From Halomarina rubra (lineage in GTDB: Archaea > Halobacteriota > Halobacteria > Halobacteriales > Haloarculaceae): a stretch of 64,000 nucleotides of DNA. Positions 45,194-53,143 of the stretch are shown here, piece after piece; the first letter of the stretch is position 1, and each line of letters begins with the position of its first letter. The stretch spans positions 1-64,000 of the forward strand of contig NZ_JALXFV010000008.1 of the NCBI RefSeq assembly GCF_023699475.1. The letters run 5' to 3'. Under the pieces are notes generated by a model. That model ran no database searches. It saw only the letters and a list, made by a program, of their open reading frames with translations, and was not told the DNA's origin. The position numbers and the translations under genes are program-made.

Positions 45194-45817
45194 ATGTCGG
45201 ACACCGTCACCGTGACCGTCGACGGGCGCGACGAACGCGCGCCCGACGTCGCGGTCGCCGTCCTGCTCGTCCGGACTGCCGACGCCGACCTCACCACCGC
45301 CCGCGAGGGGACCGACCGTCGAACCGAACGGCTGTTCGAGATTCTCGCCGACCGCGGCGTCCCCGACGACGCCGTCCAGACCGCCAACTACCGGGTCACG
45401 CGAGAGCGCGACCACTCGGAACGACCGCCGGTCCCCGGCGACTACGTGGTCACGCACCGTGTCGTCGTCGAGACGCCGGCCCTCGACGGCGTCGGTGACC
45501 TGCTCGCCGACTGCATCGACGGGGCGGCGACCGAACTCTCGTCGCTGACCTACTCGCTCCTGACGCCGACGGAACGAGAGGCCCGAGTCGCCGCGCTGGA
45601 CGACGCGATGGCGGTCGCACGCACTCACGCCGAGGCGCTCGCCGCCGCCGAACAGCGGTCGGTGGGGGCCGTCGAGTCGGTGACCGCTGGCGACCCGGAG
45701 ACCGTCGAACCACGGACCGTCGAGGCCGCACAGGAGTCGGGGACGACCCGTGTCGGCCCTCGTCCGGGTCCCGTCGAGACGACGGTGTCCGTGACGGTCT
45801 CCTACGAACTGGTGTGA
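45194..45817 (+). CDS. SIMPL (DUF541) domain protein
   Basis: This 207-residue protein has the SIMPL pattern: ERAPDVAVAVLLVRTADADLTTAREGTDRRTERLFEILADRGVPDDAVQTANYRVTRERD, a central VVTHRVVVETPALDGVGDLLADCIDGAATELSSLTYSLLTP, and the C-terminal ETTVSVTVSYELV strand. Most relatives are secreted; this one has no signal peptide and is probably cytoplasmic. A TATA-like gcttttgcc (45165-45173) lies upstream. Function is unknown. Confidence 0.75.
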   Translation: MSDTVTVTVDGRDERAPDVAVAVLLVRTADADLTTAREGTDRRTERLFEILADRGVPDDAVQTANYRVTRERDHSERPPVPGDYVVTHRVVVETPALDGVGDLLADCIDGAATELSSLTYSLLTPTEREARVAALDDAMAVARTHAEALAAAEQRSVGAVESVTAGDPETVEPRTVEAAQESGTTRVGPRPGPVETTVSVTVSYELV

Positions 45818-45835
45818 CCGCGGTGTTGCCGACGG

Positions 45836-46165
45836 TCACTCCGGGGTCGCGTCCTGAACCTCGATGACGACGGCGTGGTCGACGTACTCCGTCTCTCCAC
45901 CCGCGGTCCGCAACTGGACCATCGCGCCCGGCAGCCCGTCCTCGTCGGGGTAGTCCTGTGGGACGGACACCGCGGTGACGTCGTCGTAGCTCACGGCCTT
46001 CCGCAACAGGGTCTCCCCGTCGACGTCGACGCGCTCCCACGTGTCGGTCTCCAGGCCGTCGACGTCGAAGTAGTCGCTCGAATCGCGGTCCGGGTCGACG
46101 TCGCCGTCGGAGCGAACCGTCTCCTTCGCGTCGTCCTCGCGGTACTGGTGCAGGTAGACGAGCAT
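45836..46165 (-). CDS. Small hypothetical protein
   Basis: This 109-residue acidic protein begins LVYLHQYREDDAKETVR and has short strands in the C-terminal half (GETLLRKAVSYDDVTAVSVPQDYP, AMVQLRTAGGETEYVDHAVVIEVQ), suggesting a small beta fold. A TATA-like ctgttaact read on the minus strand (46189-46197) lies about 27 bases before ATG 46163-46165, supporting this start over one 12 bases upstream. No function can be assigned. Confidence 0.6.
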   Translation of the reverse strand: MLVYLHQYREDDAKETVRSDGDVDPDRDSSDYFDVDGLETDTWERVDVDGETLLRKAVSYDDVTAVSVPQDYPDEDGLPGAMVQLRTAGGETEYVDHAVVIEVQDATPE

Positions 46166-46281
46166 ACCCCTCGTCACTCGTGCAGGCGAGTTAACAGTTG
46201 GCGCGGCAGGGGCCGGGTAGTCGCTCCGATGTCGGATGTCGAGGACGGTCGTCGACGACCGTCACCGGCGACTGTCGCCCC

Positions 46282-46929
46282 TCAGCCGTCCGACGGCGTC
46301 GGCCCCACGACGAGACTGGAGAAGACGCCCGCGAGGTGGCGGTCGACGCGTCTGACCGGCAAGCCGGCCTCACGGACGAGCGCCTCGGGCGACTGGTTCC
46401 ACCGACAGCCCATGTTCTCGAAGTGCCGCGGGGCGAGTCGGTCCTGGCCCCACGCCAGCGGTCGGACGCTGGAACGGCCGTGCTCGAACAGGAGCAGCCG
46501 ACCGGAGGGTTTGCAGACTCGCGCCATCTCGGCGAGTGCGTCGACCGGGTCCGGGAACGTACACGTCGAGAGCGCGGAGACGACGGTGTCTAACGCGTCG
46601 TCGTCGAACGGGAGGCGCTGGGCGTCGGCGTGGGCGAACGTCACGTCTCGGCTCAGTGAGGCGGCCTCGCGTCGTGCGCCGTCGAGCATCGGTCCGGAGA
46701 GGTCCACGCCGACGACCGAACAGCCGCCGGGGACGTGCCGGAGATTCGACCCCGTTCCGCAGGCGACGTCCAGCACGTCGCCCTGAGCACGGGTGAACAG
46801 TCGTCGTCGGTAGCGACCCACGAGTCGTTGTTCGAGGTCGTCGAAGCGCTCGAACGTCTCGGCAGCGTCCGCGTAGATGAACTGGAGTTCGTCGGGGGGT
46901 TTCGCCGGACGGTCGTGTCGCTGACTCAT
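46282..46929 (-). CDS. SAM-dependent methyltransferase (class I)
   Basis: This 215-residue protein has the class I Rossmann motifs: VLDVACGTGSNL (SAM), VVGVDLSGPML, HADAQRLPFDDDALDTVVSALSTCTFPDP and CKPSGRLLLFEHG. The N-terminal half contains FIYADAAETFERFDDLEQRLVGRYRRRL, as in UbiE/phospholipid-type methyltransferases. The methyl acceptor is unknown. An imperfectly explained inverted repeat lies about 110 bases upstream of its ATG. Confidence 0.82.
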   Translation of the reverse strand: MSQRHDRPAKPPDELQFIYADAAETFERFDDLEQRLVGRYRRRLFTRAQGDVLDVACGTGSNLRHVPGGCSVVGVDLSGPMLDGARREAASLSRDVTFAHADAQRLPFDDDALDTVVSALSTCTFPDPVDALAEMARVCKPSGRLLLFEHGRSSVRPLAWGQDRLAPRHFENMGCRWNQSPEALVREAGLPVRRVDRHLAGVFSSLVVGPTPSDG

Positions 46930-47038
46930 CACCGGAGATGTGCCGCGGAGGGACAAAGCGGTTCGCTCCGTCGGCTACCGTCCGAGAGTGGTCGGGTCGC
47001 CGCCGAACGTGACCCGGACTGCCCGACCCGCGCTCGGT

Positions 47039-47071
47039 AGTTCCGATGGCGTCCCTCCGGGCATCGGAACT
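47039..47071 (-). repeat. 10-base perfect inverted repeat upstream of the methyltransferase gene
   Basis: AGTTCCGATG (47039-47048) and CATCGGAACT (47062-47071) are perfectly complementary around a 13-base loop. A TATA-like acttagg read on the minus strand (47098-47104) could start a transcript close to the 5' arm, putting this stem at the RNA 5' end about 110 bases before the methyltransferase ATG. Confidence 0.5.
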
Positions 47072-47156
47072 GTGTTATCGTACAACAATTGTCGCAATTC
47101 CTAAGTGTCGTCGGCGTGAACCCTCGGGCGGATTCACCGCAGTACGACTCGGAGGC

Positions 47157-47177
47157 GGGGGCGTCGTCGACGCCCCC
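47157..47177. repeat. GC-rich 9-base inverted repeat
   Basis: GGGGGCGTC (47157-47165) and GACGCCCCC (47169-47177) enclose GTC. It lies 160 bases after the AOR stop codon. It lacks a following T-tract, so it is not a standard archaeal terminator; a structural or chance origin is possible. Confidence 0.35.
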
Positions 47178-47337
47178 CGTCGGTGTGGTGGGTCCACGTC
47201 TTGGGGGGTCGAGTGCCTCTGACAGCCTTCTTCCCCCTTCTCTCCGAGACCGACACTCCCACAGCGACCGGCGGCACCGCTCGTCGAGGCAGCGTGCGAA
47301 AGAACGTGAGTGGTCGGGTGTGGCCGTGAGCGTCGAC

Positions 47338-49275
47338 TCAGTCGTCGCTCGGGGCGGCCGTGCTGTCGCCCGTGGAGACGCCGGTGCCGGGGCCGACGTC
47401 GATGCCCAGTTCGTCGAGCTTCTCGTCGGGGACGACGCCGTCGACCCAGCCGCGGTGCTCGTAGTACTCGGCTTTCATCTGGTCGAGTTCGGCGAGCTGG
47501 CCTTCGCTGGCACCCTGGCCGGGGATGGCCTCCTCGTGGCCCTCCACGAAGCGGTTCGGGAGCGTGTCGTCGCTGCCGTCGAAGCCCGCGAGGTTGTTGT
47601 AGTAGCGTTCGAGCGTCCAGACGCGCTCGCCGGCCTGCATCAGTTCGTCCTCGCTGACGTCGAGACCCGTCATGCCGTTGTACTGCATGACGTACTCCTC
47701 GATGCCCTCCGCGAACGCGTTGAACTTGCAGATGTCGAACGAGTCCGAGATGGCGTGGAGGTCCTGGAACGCGGCTGCGAGCGCGCCTTTGCCCTCCGGT
47801 TCGTAGGGGTCGACCTTCTCCGGGATGCCGAGAATCTCGGCGGCGGGCGTGTACGCCCGCAGGTGGCACGCACCGCGGTTGGACGTGGCGTAGGCGATGG
47901 CCATGCCCTTCATGCAACGCGGGTCGTACGCCGGGATGGTCTGGCCCTTGACTGCCAGCGAGTTCGACTGCGCGTCGAACTCCTCGACGAGGTGGTTCGA
48001 GCCACCGCCGAGGTGGGTCGCGAGTTCGCCCTCCGCGTGGGCGATGTCCTCGATGAGGTCGATCATGTGCTCGACGTCACCCCAGTCGATGGAGTCGTCG
48101 AGACCGTCCAGCTTGCCCTGCTCGGACATCTCCATCGCCATGGCGAGCATGTTGCCCGTCTCGATGGTGTCCATCCCGAAGCGGTTGCACTGGTCGATCA
48201 TCACCGCGATGGCGTCGCGGTCGTCGTGTCCCGAGTTCGGCCCGAGCGCGTACGCGGACTCGTACTCGTAGGACTCCATCCGGACGTTCATCTCCTCGCC
48301 CTTGTGCGAGTGGGTCACCTCGACCTCCTTCTTACACGCGACCGGGCAGGAGTGACAGGTCGGTTCGTCGACGAGGATGTTCTCGCGGACGTTCTCCCCG
48401 GAGACGCGCTCGGCGTCGATGTCGACGCCTTCGGAGTTCGCGTACGCCGTCGTCGAGGTGTACTTCCCGTTCTTCGTCGGGAGGCCGTCCATCTCGTCGG
48501 TCGGGTTCATGAGGACGTTCGTCCCGTACAGCGAGAGACCACCCTCGTTCGGCCCGGTGACCTCCGACTCGCGGATGACCTGCATCGCCTGCTGGTGGCC
48601 CGTCTTGAACGTCTCGGGCTCTTTGGGCTTGGGCATCTTCGTCGTCGACTTGACGACGATGGCCTTCAGGTTCTTGTTGCCCATCACGCAGCCGGTGCCG
48701 CCACGTCCGGAGGCACGGTCGTCCTCGTTGACGATGCAGGCGTACTTCACGCCGTTCTCGCCACCGGGGCCGATGGCCATGATGGACATGTTCTTGCCGA
48801 ACGAGCCGTCGCACTCGTCTTCGAGTTCGTCTTTCGTCTCGTGGACGTCCCAGCCCCAAATGTCGCGGGCGTCACGCAGTTCGACCTCGCCGTCCTCGAC
48901 GAACGCGTACACCGGGTGTTCGGACTCTCCTTCGAACAGCAGGCCGTCGAACCCGGCCCACTTGAGGCGTGCGCCCGACCAGCCACCGTGGTGCGAGTCG
49001 GTGACCGTGCCGGTGAGCGGGGACTTCGTACACACCGCGATGCGACCGCTCATCACCGTCTGGGTGCCGGTGAGCGGTCCGTTCATGAACGCGAGCAGGT
49101 TCTCCGGACTCTCCGGGTCCACGTCCGGACCCTGGTCGAAGACGTACTTCACGCCGAGGCCGCGCGCGCCGATGTACTTCCGGGCGTCCTCGTCGTCGAT
49201 GCTCTCGTAGTTGACGTCCCCCGAGGAGAGGTCGACCCGGGCGACGTGATCTTGGAATCCACCTAGTTCAGTCAT
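47338..49275 (-). CDS. aor: Aldehyde ferredoxin oxidoreductase (tungsten-pterin enzyme)
   Basis: This 645-residue enzyme oxidises aldehydes to acids with ferredoxin as acceptor, using a tungsten or molybdenum bispyranopterin and one 4Fe-4S cluster. All cluster ligands are present: C307-x2-C310-x3-C314 (PTCHSCPVACKKE) and C516 (DICKFNAF). Cofactor-binding features are SGRGGTGCVMGNKNLKAIV and AYDPRCMKGMAIAYATSNRG. Several Cys-containing loops are intact. It is monocistronic, with a 242-base region before the ATG. A paralogue lacking the Fe-S ligands lies 5 kb away and may be functionally related. Confidence 0.93.
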   Translation of the reverse strand: MTELGGFQDHVARVDLSSGDVNYESIDDEDARKYIGARGLGVKYVFDQGPDVDPESPENLLAFMNGPLTGTQTVMSGRIAVCTKSPLTGTVTDSHHGGWSGARLKWAGFDGLLFEGESEHPVYAFVEDGEVELRDARDIWGWDVHETKDELEDECDGSFGKNMSIMAIGPGGENGVKYACIVNEDDRASGRGGTGCVMGNKNLKAIVVKSTTKMPKPKEPETFKTGHQQAMQVIRESEVTGPNEGGLSLYGTNVLMNPTDEMDGLPTKNGKYTSTTAYANSEGVDIDAERVSGENVRENILVDEPTCHSCPVACKKEVEVTHSHKGEEMNVRMESYEYESAYALGPNSGHDDRDAIAVMIDQCNRFGMDTIETGNMLAMAMEMSEQGKLDGLDDSIDWGDVEHMIDLIEDIAHAEGELATHLGGGSNHLVEEFDAQSNSLAVKGQTIPAYDPRCMKGMAIAYATSNRGACHLRAYTPAAEILGIPEKVDPYEPEGKGALAAAFQDLHAISDSFDICKFNAFAEGIEEYVMQYNGMTGLDVSEDELMQAGERVWTLERYYNNLAGFDGSDDTLPNRFVEGHEEAIPGQGASEGQLAELDQMKAEYYEHRGWVDGVVPDEKLDELGIDVGPGTGVSTGDSTAAPSDD

Positions 49276-49277
49276 GG

Positions 49278-49297
49278 CAATTGTTGACAGTTACTGT
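49278..49297 (-). promoter_or_regulatory. Palindromic element just upstream of the AOR start
   Basis: ACAGT (49287-49291) and ACTGT (49293-49297) form an 11-base palindrome around one T. The adjacent CAATTGTTG (49278-49286) is the reverse complement of CAACAATTG found at 47083-47091 on the other side of the AOR gene. It could be a regulatory site for aor. Confidence 0.35.
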
Positions 49298-49517
49298 TGG
49301 CTCCCGACGCTGTTAGACCTTGACACGTACCCGTAACTGGTTTCGGTTACGAGGAGTGGAATCGCCTAACGTCGCTCGGGTCCTCCGGCTGGTACCACAC
49401 GGATGTACGCGAACGAACCGGACGGAGCTACCGACGCCGCTCGTGGGCCGAGACTCCGGGCCGCTCGCTCCCGACGACCGCGCGCAGGGTTATGCGGTCG
49501 GCGGTCGTGACGGGGGT

Positions 49518-49925
49518 ATGAACGGCCCGGATTCGCGGCGACGCGCCCGTCGCCGTGCCGGAGTGGTCGCGGGAGTGGTCCTCGTCACGTCGCTGGTCGA
49601 ACTGCCCGACCGGGGGCCGCCACCGCGGGACCCGCTCGGGGTCGCCGGCGTCGACAAGTGGGCACACCTGTTCGGCTACGCCGTCCTCGCGCGGACACTG
49701 GCCGCCGCCGTCGACGCGCGCTCGTGGCGCTCGCAGGCGGGCGTCGTCTGTCTCGTCACCGGCTACGGCGCGCTTCTGGAACTGCTCCAGCGCTCGCTGG
49801 GGGGCCGCCTGTACGAACACGGCGACGTGCTGGCGAACGCGCTCGGGGCCGCCCTCGGCGTGCTCGCGCGGCGGGCGGCGCTGGCCGTCACCCGACCGGA
49901 TGGCTTACCCACCTCCGACCGCTGA
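49518..49925 (+). CDS. VanZ-like membrane protein, first of a tandem pair
   Basis: This 135-residue protein has three to four membrane helices and the VanZ-type features VDKWAHLFGYAVLA and YGALLELLQRSLGGRLYEHGDVLANALGAALG, where Asp and conserved Glu/Gln residues lie in helices. VanZ family proteins are small membrane proteins of uncertain function. ATG 49518 is preceded about 27 bases by a TATA-like gggttatg (49490-49497). A second VanZ-like gene begins 8 bases after its stop. Confidence 0.8.
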   Translation: MNGPDSRRRARRRAGVVAGVVLVTSLVELPDRGPPPRDPLGVAGVDKWAHLFGYAVLARTLAAAVDARSWRSQAGVVCLVTGYGALLELLQRSLGGRLYEHGDVLANALGAALGVLARRAALAVTRPDGLPTSDR

Positions 49926-49932
49926 GGGGCGT

Positions 49933-50379
49933 ATGGTCGGAGTTCGGTCGGTCGCGCTCGCCCCGCGGACGCGCGTCGCGAGCGTCGGCGTCGTCGCCGT
50001 CGGCATCCTCCTCGCGTCGGTGGTCGACCCCGGAAGCACCGGGGCCGCCGGTTCGACGCCGTCGTTCGACCCGCCCGGCCCCTTCGGGGTCGACAAGTGG
50101 GTCCACGCGGGGAGCTACGCCGCCCTCGCACTCGTCGCGACGTACGCGTTAGCCGCTTGGACCGACGTGACCCGCTGGGGGACGCTCCTCGCGGTCGTCG
50201 CCGTCGTGGCGCTCTACGGCGTCGGTATCGAGGTAGTGCAGGCGACGATTCCCGCGCGGTCGTTCGACCTCGTGGACATGGCCGCCAACGCGACGGGCGC
50301 ACTGCTCGCGGCCGCCGGGTGGTCGCTGTTCGCCCCTCGGACCGCCGGAGCGTCGCCGGGTGTGTCGGATAGCGACTGA
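49933..50379 (+). CDS. VanZ-like membrane protein, second of a tandem pair
   Basis: This 148-residue protein is similar to the preceding gene product: VDKWVHAGSYAALALVATYAL and YGVGIEVVQATIPARSFDLVDMAANATGALLAAAGW repeat the same layout. The two are therefore tandem duplicates that have diverged. Its own TATA-like gcttaccc (49903-49910) lies in the end of the first gene, so it may be transcribed alone as well. The role is unknown. Confidence 0.78.
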   Translation: MVGVRSVALAPRTRVASVGVVAVGILLASVVDPGSTGAAGSTPSFDPPGPFGVDKWVHAGSYAALALVATYALAAWTDVTRWGTLLAVVAVVALYGVGIEVVQATIPARSFDLVDMAANATGALLAAAGWSLFAPRTAGASPGVSDSD

Positions 50380-50426
50380 CCCCCGAGACGAAGGCGCTTT
50401 ACCCGCCCGTCGGCTACGCCGGGCCA

Positions 50427-51503
50427 ATGAGCACGCCCGACCCCGAGGTCTACGAGGAGGGCCGCGGGATGGACGCCCACAACGCCGTGATGCGCGAGGT
50501 CCGCTCGCGCAACGACCGCACCTACGACCCCCGCGAACCCACCCGCGTCTGGCTGGACGAGGACAACACTCCCTCCGGAGTGAGAACTTCGCTCACCATC
50601 ATCCTCAACACCGGTGGCTGTCGCTGGGCACGCGCCGGTGGCTGTACGATGTGTGGCTACGTCGCCGAGAGCGTCGACGGCGGCACCGTCGCCCACGAGG
50701 ACCTCATGGCGCAGGTCCAGTACTGCCTCGACCACGAGGAAGAGCGGGGCGACGAACCAGCCGACCTGATCAAGATCTACACCTCCGGGAGCTTCCTCGA
50801 CGAGCGCGAGGTGCCCGCCGAGACCCGCGACGCCGTCGCCGAGACGTTCGCCGACCGCGAGCGCATGGTGCTGGAATCGCTCCCGGACTTCGTCGAACGC
50901 GAACGCCTCGCTGACTTCACCGACCGCGGCATCGAGACCGACGTCGCCATCGGCCTGGAGACCGCGACCGACCGCGTGCGTCACGACTGCGTGAACAAGT
51001 ACTTCGACTTCGCCGACTTCGAGGAGGCCTGCGCGGAAGCCGAGGCCGCCGGCGCGGGCGTGAAGGCGTACCTGCTGATGAAGCCGCCGTTCCTCACCGA
51101 GTCCGAAGCCGTCGAGGACATGAAACGGTCGGTCCGACGCTGTGCGGACGTCGACGGCTGCCACACCGTCTCGATGAACCCCACCAACGTCCAGTCGTAC
51201 ACGATGGTCGAGGAGCTGTTCCACGCCGGCGGCTACCGCCCGCCGTGGCTCTGGTCGGTCTGTGCGGTGCTGGAGGAGACCGCAGACGTCGACGCCATCG
51301 TCGTCTCCGACCCGGTCGGCCACGGCTCGGACCGCGGCCCGCACAACTGCGGCGACTGCGACGACCGCGTCCAGCGCGCCGTCAAGGACTTCGACCTCCG
51401 GCAGGACCCGAGCGTGTTCGAGCAGGTGTCGTGTGACTGCGAGACGACGTGGGAGGCCGTCGTCGAACGCGAGAAGAGCTTCGGGATGCCGCTGGCGCGC
51501 TGA
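50427..51503 (+). CDS. raSEA: Archaeosine radical SAM lyase RaSEA
   Basis: This 358-residue radical SAM enzyme works with ArcS to release the lysine side chain and leave archaeosine at tRNA position 15. Its N-terminus has the Elp3-like cluster motif C65-x7-C73-x2-C76 (GGCRWARAGGCTMCGY), which holds the 4Fe-4S cluster. SSGSFLD-like KIYTSGSFLDE and the IGLETATDRVRHDCVNK segment follow. Near the C-terminus, a Cys-rich region (HNCGDCDDRVQRAV, SCDC) may bind metal. Its relatives tgtA and arcS lie in the same window on the same strand. Confidence 0.92.
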   Translation: MSTPDPEVYEEGRGMDAHNAVMREVRSRNDRTYDPREPTRVWLDEDNTPSGVRTSLTIILNTGGCRWARAGGCTMCGYVAESVDGGTVAHEDLMAQVQYCLDHEEERGDEPADLIKIYTSGSFLDEREVPAETRDAVAETFADRERMVLESLPDFVERERLADFTDRGIETDVAIGLETATDRVRHDCVNKYFDFADFEEACAEAEAAGAGVKAYLLMKPPFLTESEAVEDMKRSVRRCADVDGCHTVSMNPTNVQSYTMVEELFHAGGYRPPWLWSVCAVLEETADVDAIVVSDPVGHGSDRGPHNCGDCDDRVQRAVKDFDLRQDPSVFEQVSCDCETTWEAVVEREKSFGMPLAR

Positions 51504-51522
51504 AACGGCGCTCTCCTTCGAC

Positions 51523-52197
51523 TCACGGTTCGCTCTCGAACACCAGGCAGTAGCTGTGGTCGTAGCCGTTGCCGTACGCCCCGTCGGACGAGTCGGACGG
51601 CTGCTCCCACGTGACGACCACCTCGCCCTCGAACCAGAACCGTTCTGCCACCACCTCGGCGACGTCCCACGCGAGCGTCGTCACCGCCCCCTCGAACCGC
51701 AGGTTCGCCACGTCGACGAGGACGTGACCTCCGTCCCGAAGGACGTCGTCGACGTGGCCGAACGCCCGGCCGAGGTCCGCGAGGTAGTCGGCGTACTCCC
51801 CGCCCGGTTCGGTGTAGTTCGTCAGCGGGTCGTGTTCCGCCACCTCGATGGTGTACGGCGGCGACGTGAGACAGCAGTCGACGGGTGGGAGGTCGCCGTA
51901 GCTCGCCGCGTCGAGCGCGTCGCCGCGGACGACCCGCTCGGGACGGTCGACTCGCTCGCGGACGAACGCGGCACGCTCGGGGTCGTACTCGATGCCGTAC
52001 GCCTCCCGCCCGAGACGCTCGGCGACGCGGAGCGTGGTCCCGAACCCGCAGAACGGGTCGAGCACGACGTCGCCCGGGTCGGTGAACGCCCGGAGGAAGT
52101 GCTCGACGAACGCCTCGGGCGTCCGGACGTCGTCGTCGGCGAACCGGTCGGGCAGGGTGGACTCGTGGTCGTAGGTGAGGTGGAGGTACGACTGCAT
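51523..52197 (-). CDS. Orphan DNA methyltransferase (N4/N6 amino type)
   Basis: This 224-residue protein carries SAM motif I DPFCGFGTT (47-55) before the catalytic motif IV TSPPY (111-115). Motif IV of this form is usual in N4-cytosine methyltransferases, although N6-adenine enzymes cannot be excluded. There is no restriction endonuclease gene beside it, so it is an orphan enzyme. Haloarchaea commonly have an orphan N4-cytosine methyltransferase for CTAG sites, and this may be that enzyme, but the specificity cannot be read here. Confidence 0.8.
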   Translation of the reverse strand: MQSYLHLTYDHESTLPDRFADDDVRTPEAFVEHFLRAFTDPGDVVLDPFCGFGTTLRVAERLGREAYGIEYDPERAAFVRERVDRPERVVRGDALDAASYGDLPPVDCCLTSPPYTIEVAEHDPLTNYTEPGGEYADYLADLGRAFGHVDDVLRDGGHVLVDVANLRFEGAVTTLAWDVAEVVAERFWFEGEVVVTWEQPSDSSDGAYGNGYDHSYCLVFESEP

Positions 52198-52236
52198 ACC
52201 CCGAGAGGGTGGTGCGGCGAGAAAAACGCGGCGACG

Positions 52237-53043
52237 CTACCGGTCGACGCTCTCGCCGCCGCGGCCCTCGCCCTCGGCGAACCGGGTCGCCCCCTCGTCG
52301 GCCGTGGCGAGGGCCTTCGTCCCGTGCCAGGCCTCGACCTTCAGGCCCGTCTCCAGTGACTCGCCGAGACCGTCGTACAGCGCCGCGCGGTCGCTCTTGA
52401 CCGTCGTCTGGGGGTGTGCGGCGATGCCCGCCGCGAGTTCGCGAGCGGCGTCGAGCGCCGTTCCGGAGTCGACGACGCGGTCGACCAGCCCCCAGTCGTG
52501 GGCTTCGGCGGCGTCGACCGCTCGTCCGGTCAGAATCATGTCGAGCGCCCGTCCCCGCCCGACGAGTCGTGGGAGGCGCTGCGTGCCGCCGTCGACCAGT
52601 GGGACGCCGAACCGCCGTTCGAAACAGCCGAACGTGGCGTCCGCGGCGGCGACCCGCAGGTCACACCAGAGCGCGAGTTCGAGGCCGCCGGCGACGGCGT
52701 GGCCCTCGACGGCCGCGACGGTGGGTTTGTCGACGCGCATCCGCGAACAGCCGAGCCACCCCTCCTCTCGGTCTTCGAGGTCCATCTGCTTCAGGTCCGC
52801 GCCGGCACAGAAGTCGTCGCCCGCCCCCGTCAGCACGCCGAGGAGCGCCTCGTCGTCGGTGTCGAACCGTCGCCACGCGTCGCGCAGGCCGAGGGCGGTC
52901 CGGTCGTCGATGGCGTTGCGGGACTCGGGGCGGTCGACGGTGACGACGGCGACGCCCTCGTCGCGCTCGTAGCGTACGGTCTCGTGGTCGAACGGGACGG
53001 CCGGGTCGGTGCGGTCCCGGCTGTCGTCGGTGGGGTCGGTCAT
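52237..53043 (-). CDS. Enoyl-CoA hydratase/isomerase family protein
   Basis: This 268-residue crotonase-fold protein has VVTVDRPESRNAIDD and the oxyanion segment DFCAGADLKQM. AVAGGLELALWCDLRVAA and GVPLVDGGTQRLPRLVGRGRALDMILTG follow. The first catalytic Glu is present in CFERRFG; the second position is Asp instead of Glu (ALDMILTG), so true hydratase activity is uncertain and an isomerase or hydrolase role is possible. No other fatty-acid gene is nearby. The ATG is 53041-53043. Confidence 0.85.
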   Translation of the reverse strand: MTDPTDDSRDRTDPAVPFDHETVRYERDEGVAVVTVDRPESRNAIDDRTALGLRDAWRRFDTDDEALLGVLTGAGDDFCAGADLKQMDLEDREEGWLGCSRMRVDKPTVAAVEGHAVAGGLELALWCDLRVAAADATFGCFERRFGVPLVDGGTQRLPRLVGRGRALDMILTGRAVDAAEAHDWGLVDRVVDSGTALDAARELAAGIAAHPQTTVKSDRAALYDGLGESLETGLKVEAWHGTKALATADEGATRFAEGEGRGGESVDR

Positions 53044-53143
53044 GGTGCATCCCCACTGGCGACCGACAAGAAGCCTCGCCCGTGCTCCCCGATGTTTCTG
53101 TCGGGCGAGCGACTTTTGTCACCCCCCGACGTCGTGGCGTCCA

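Larger units (their letters stand above)
46930..47337. other. 408-base gene-free region with two stem-loops
   Basis: This region lies between two minus-strand genes. It contains a 10-base stem with 13-base loop (47039-47071), a palindromic ACAATTGT (47085-47092), and a GC-rich 9-base stem with 3-base loop (47157-47177). No plausible coding frame was found in it, as frames there have no convincing composition. It may hold a leader of the methyltransferase mRNA or a small RNA. Confidence 0.45.

Noticed and set aside
47157-47177. Transcription terminator after AOR
   Set aside because: The stem is GC-rich but lies 160 bases after the stop and has no T-tract, the usual archaeal signal.
47089-49266. 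725-codon plus-strand frame opposite AOR
   Set aside because: It has no start context or domain and overlaps fully with a canonical AOR.
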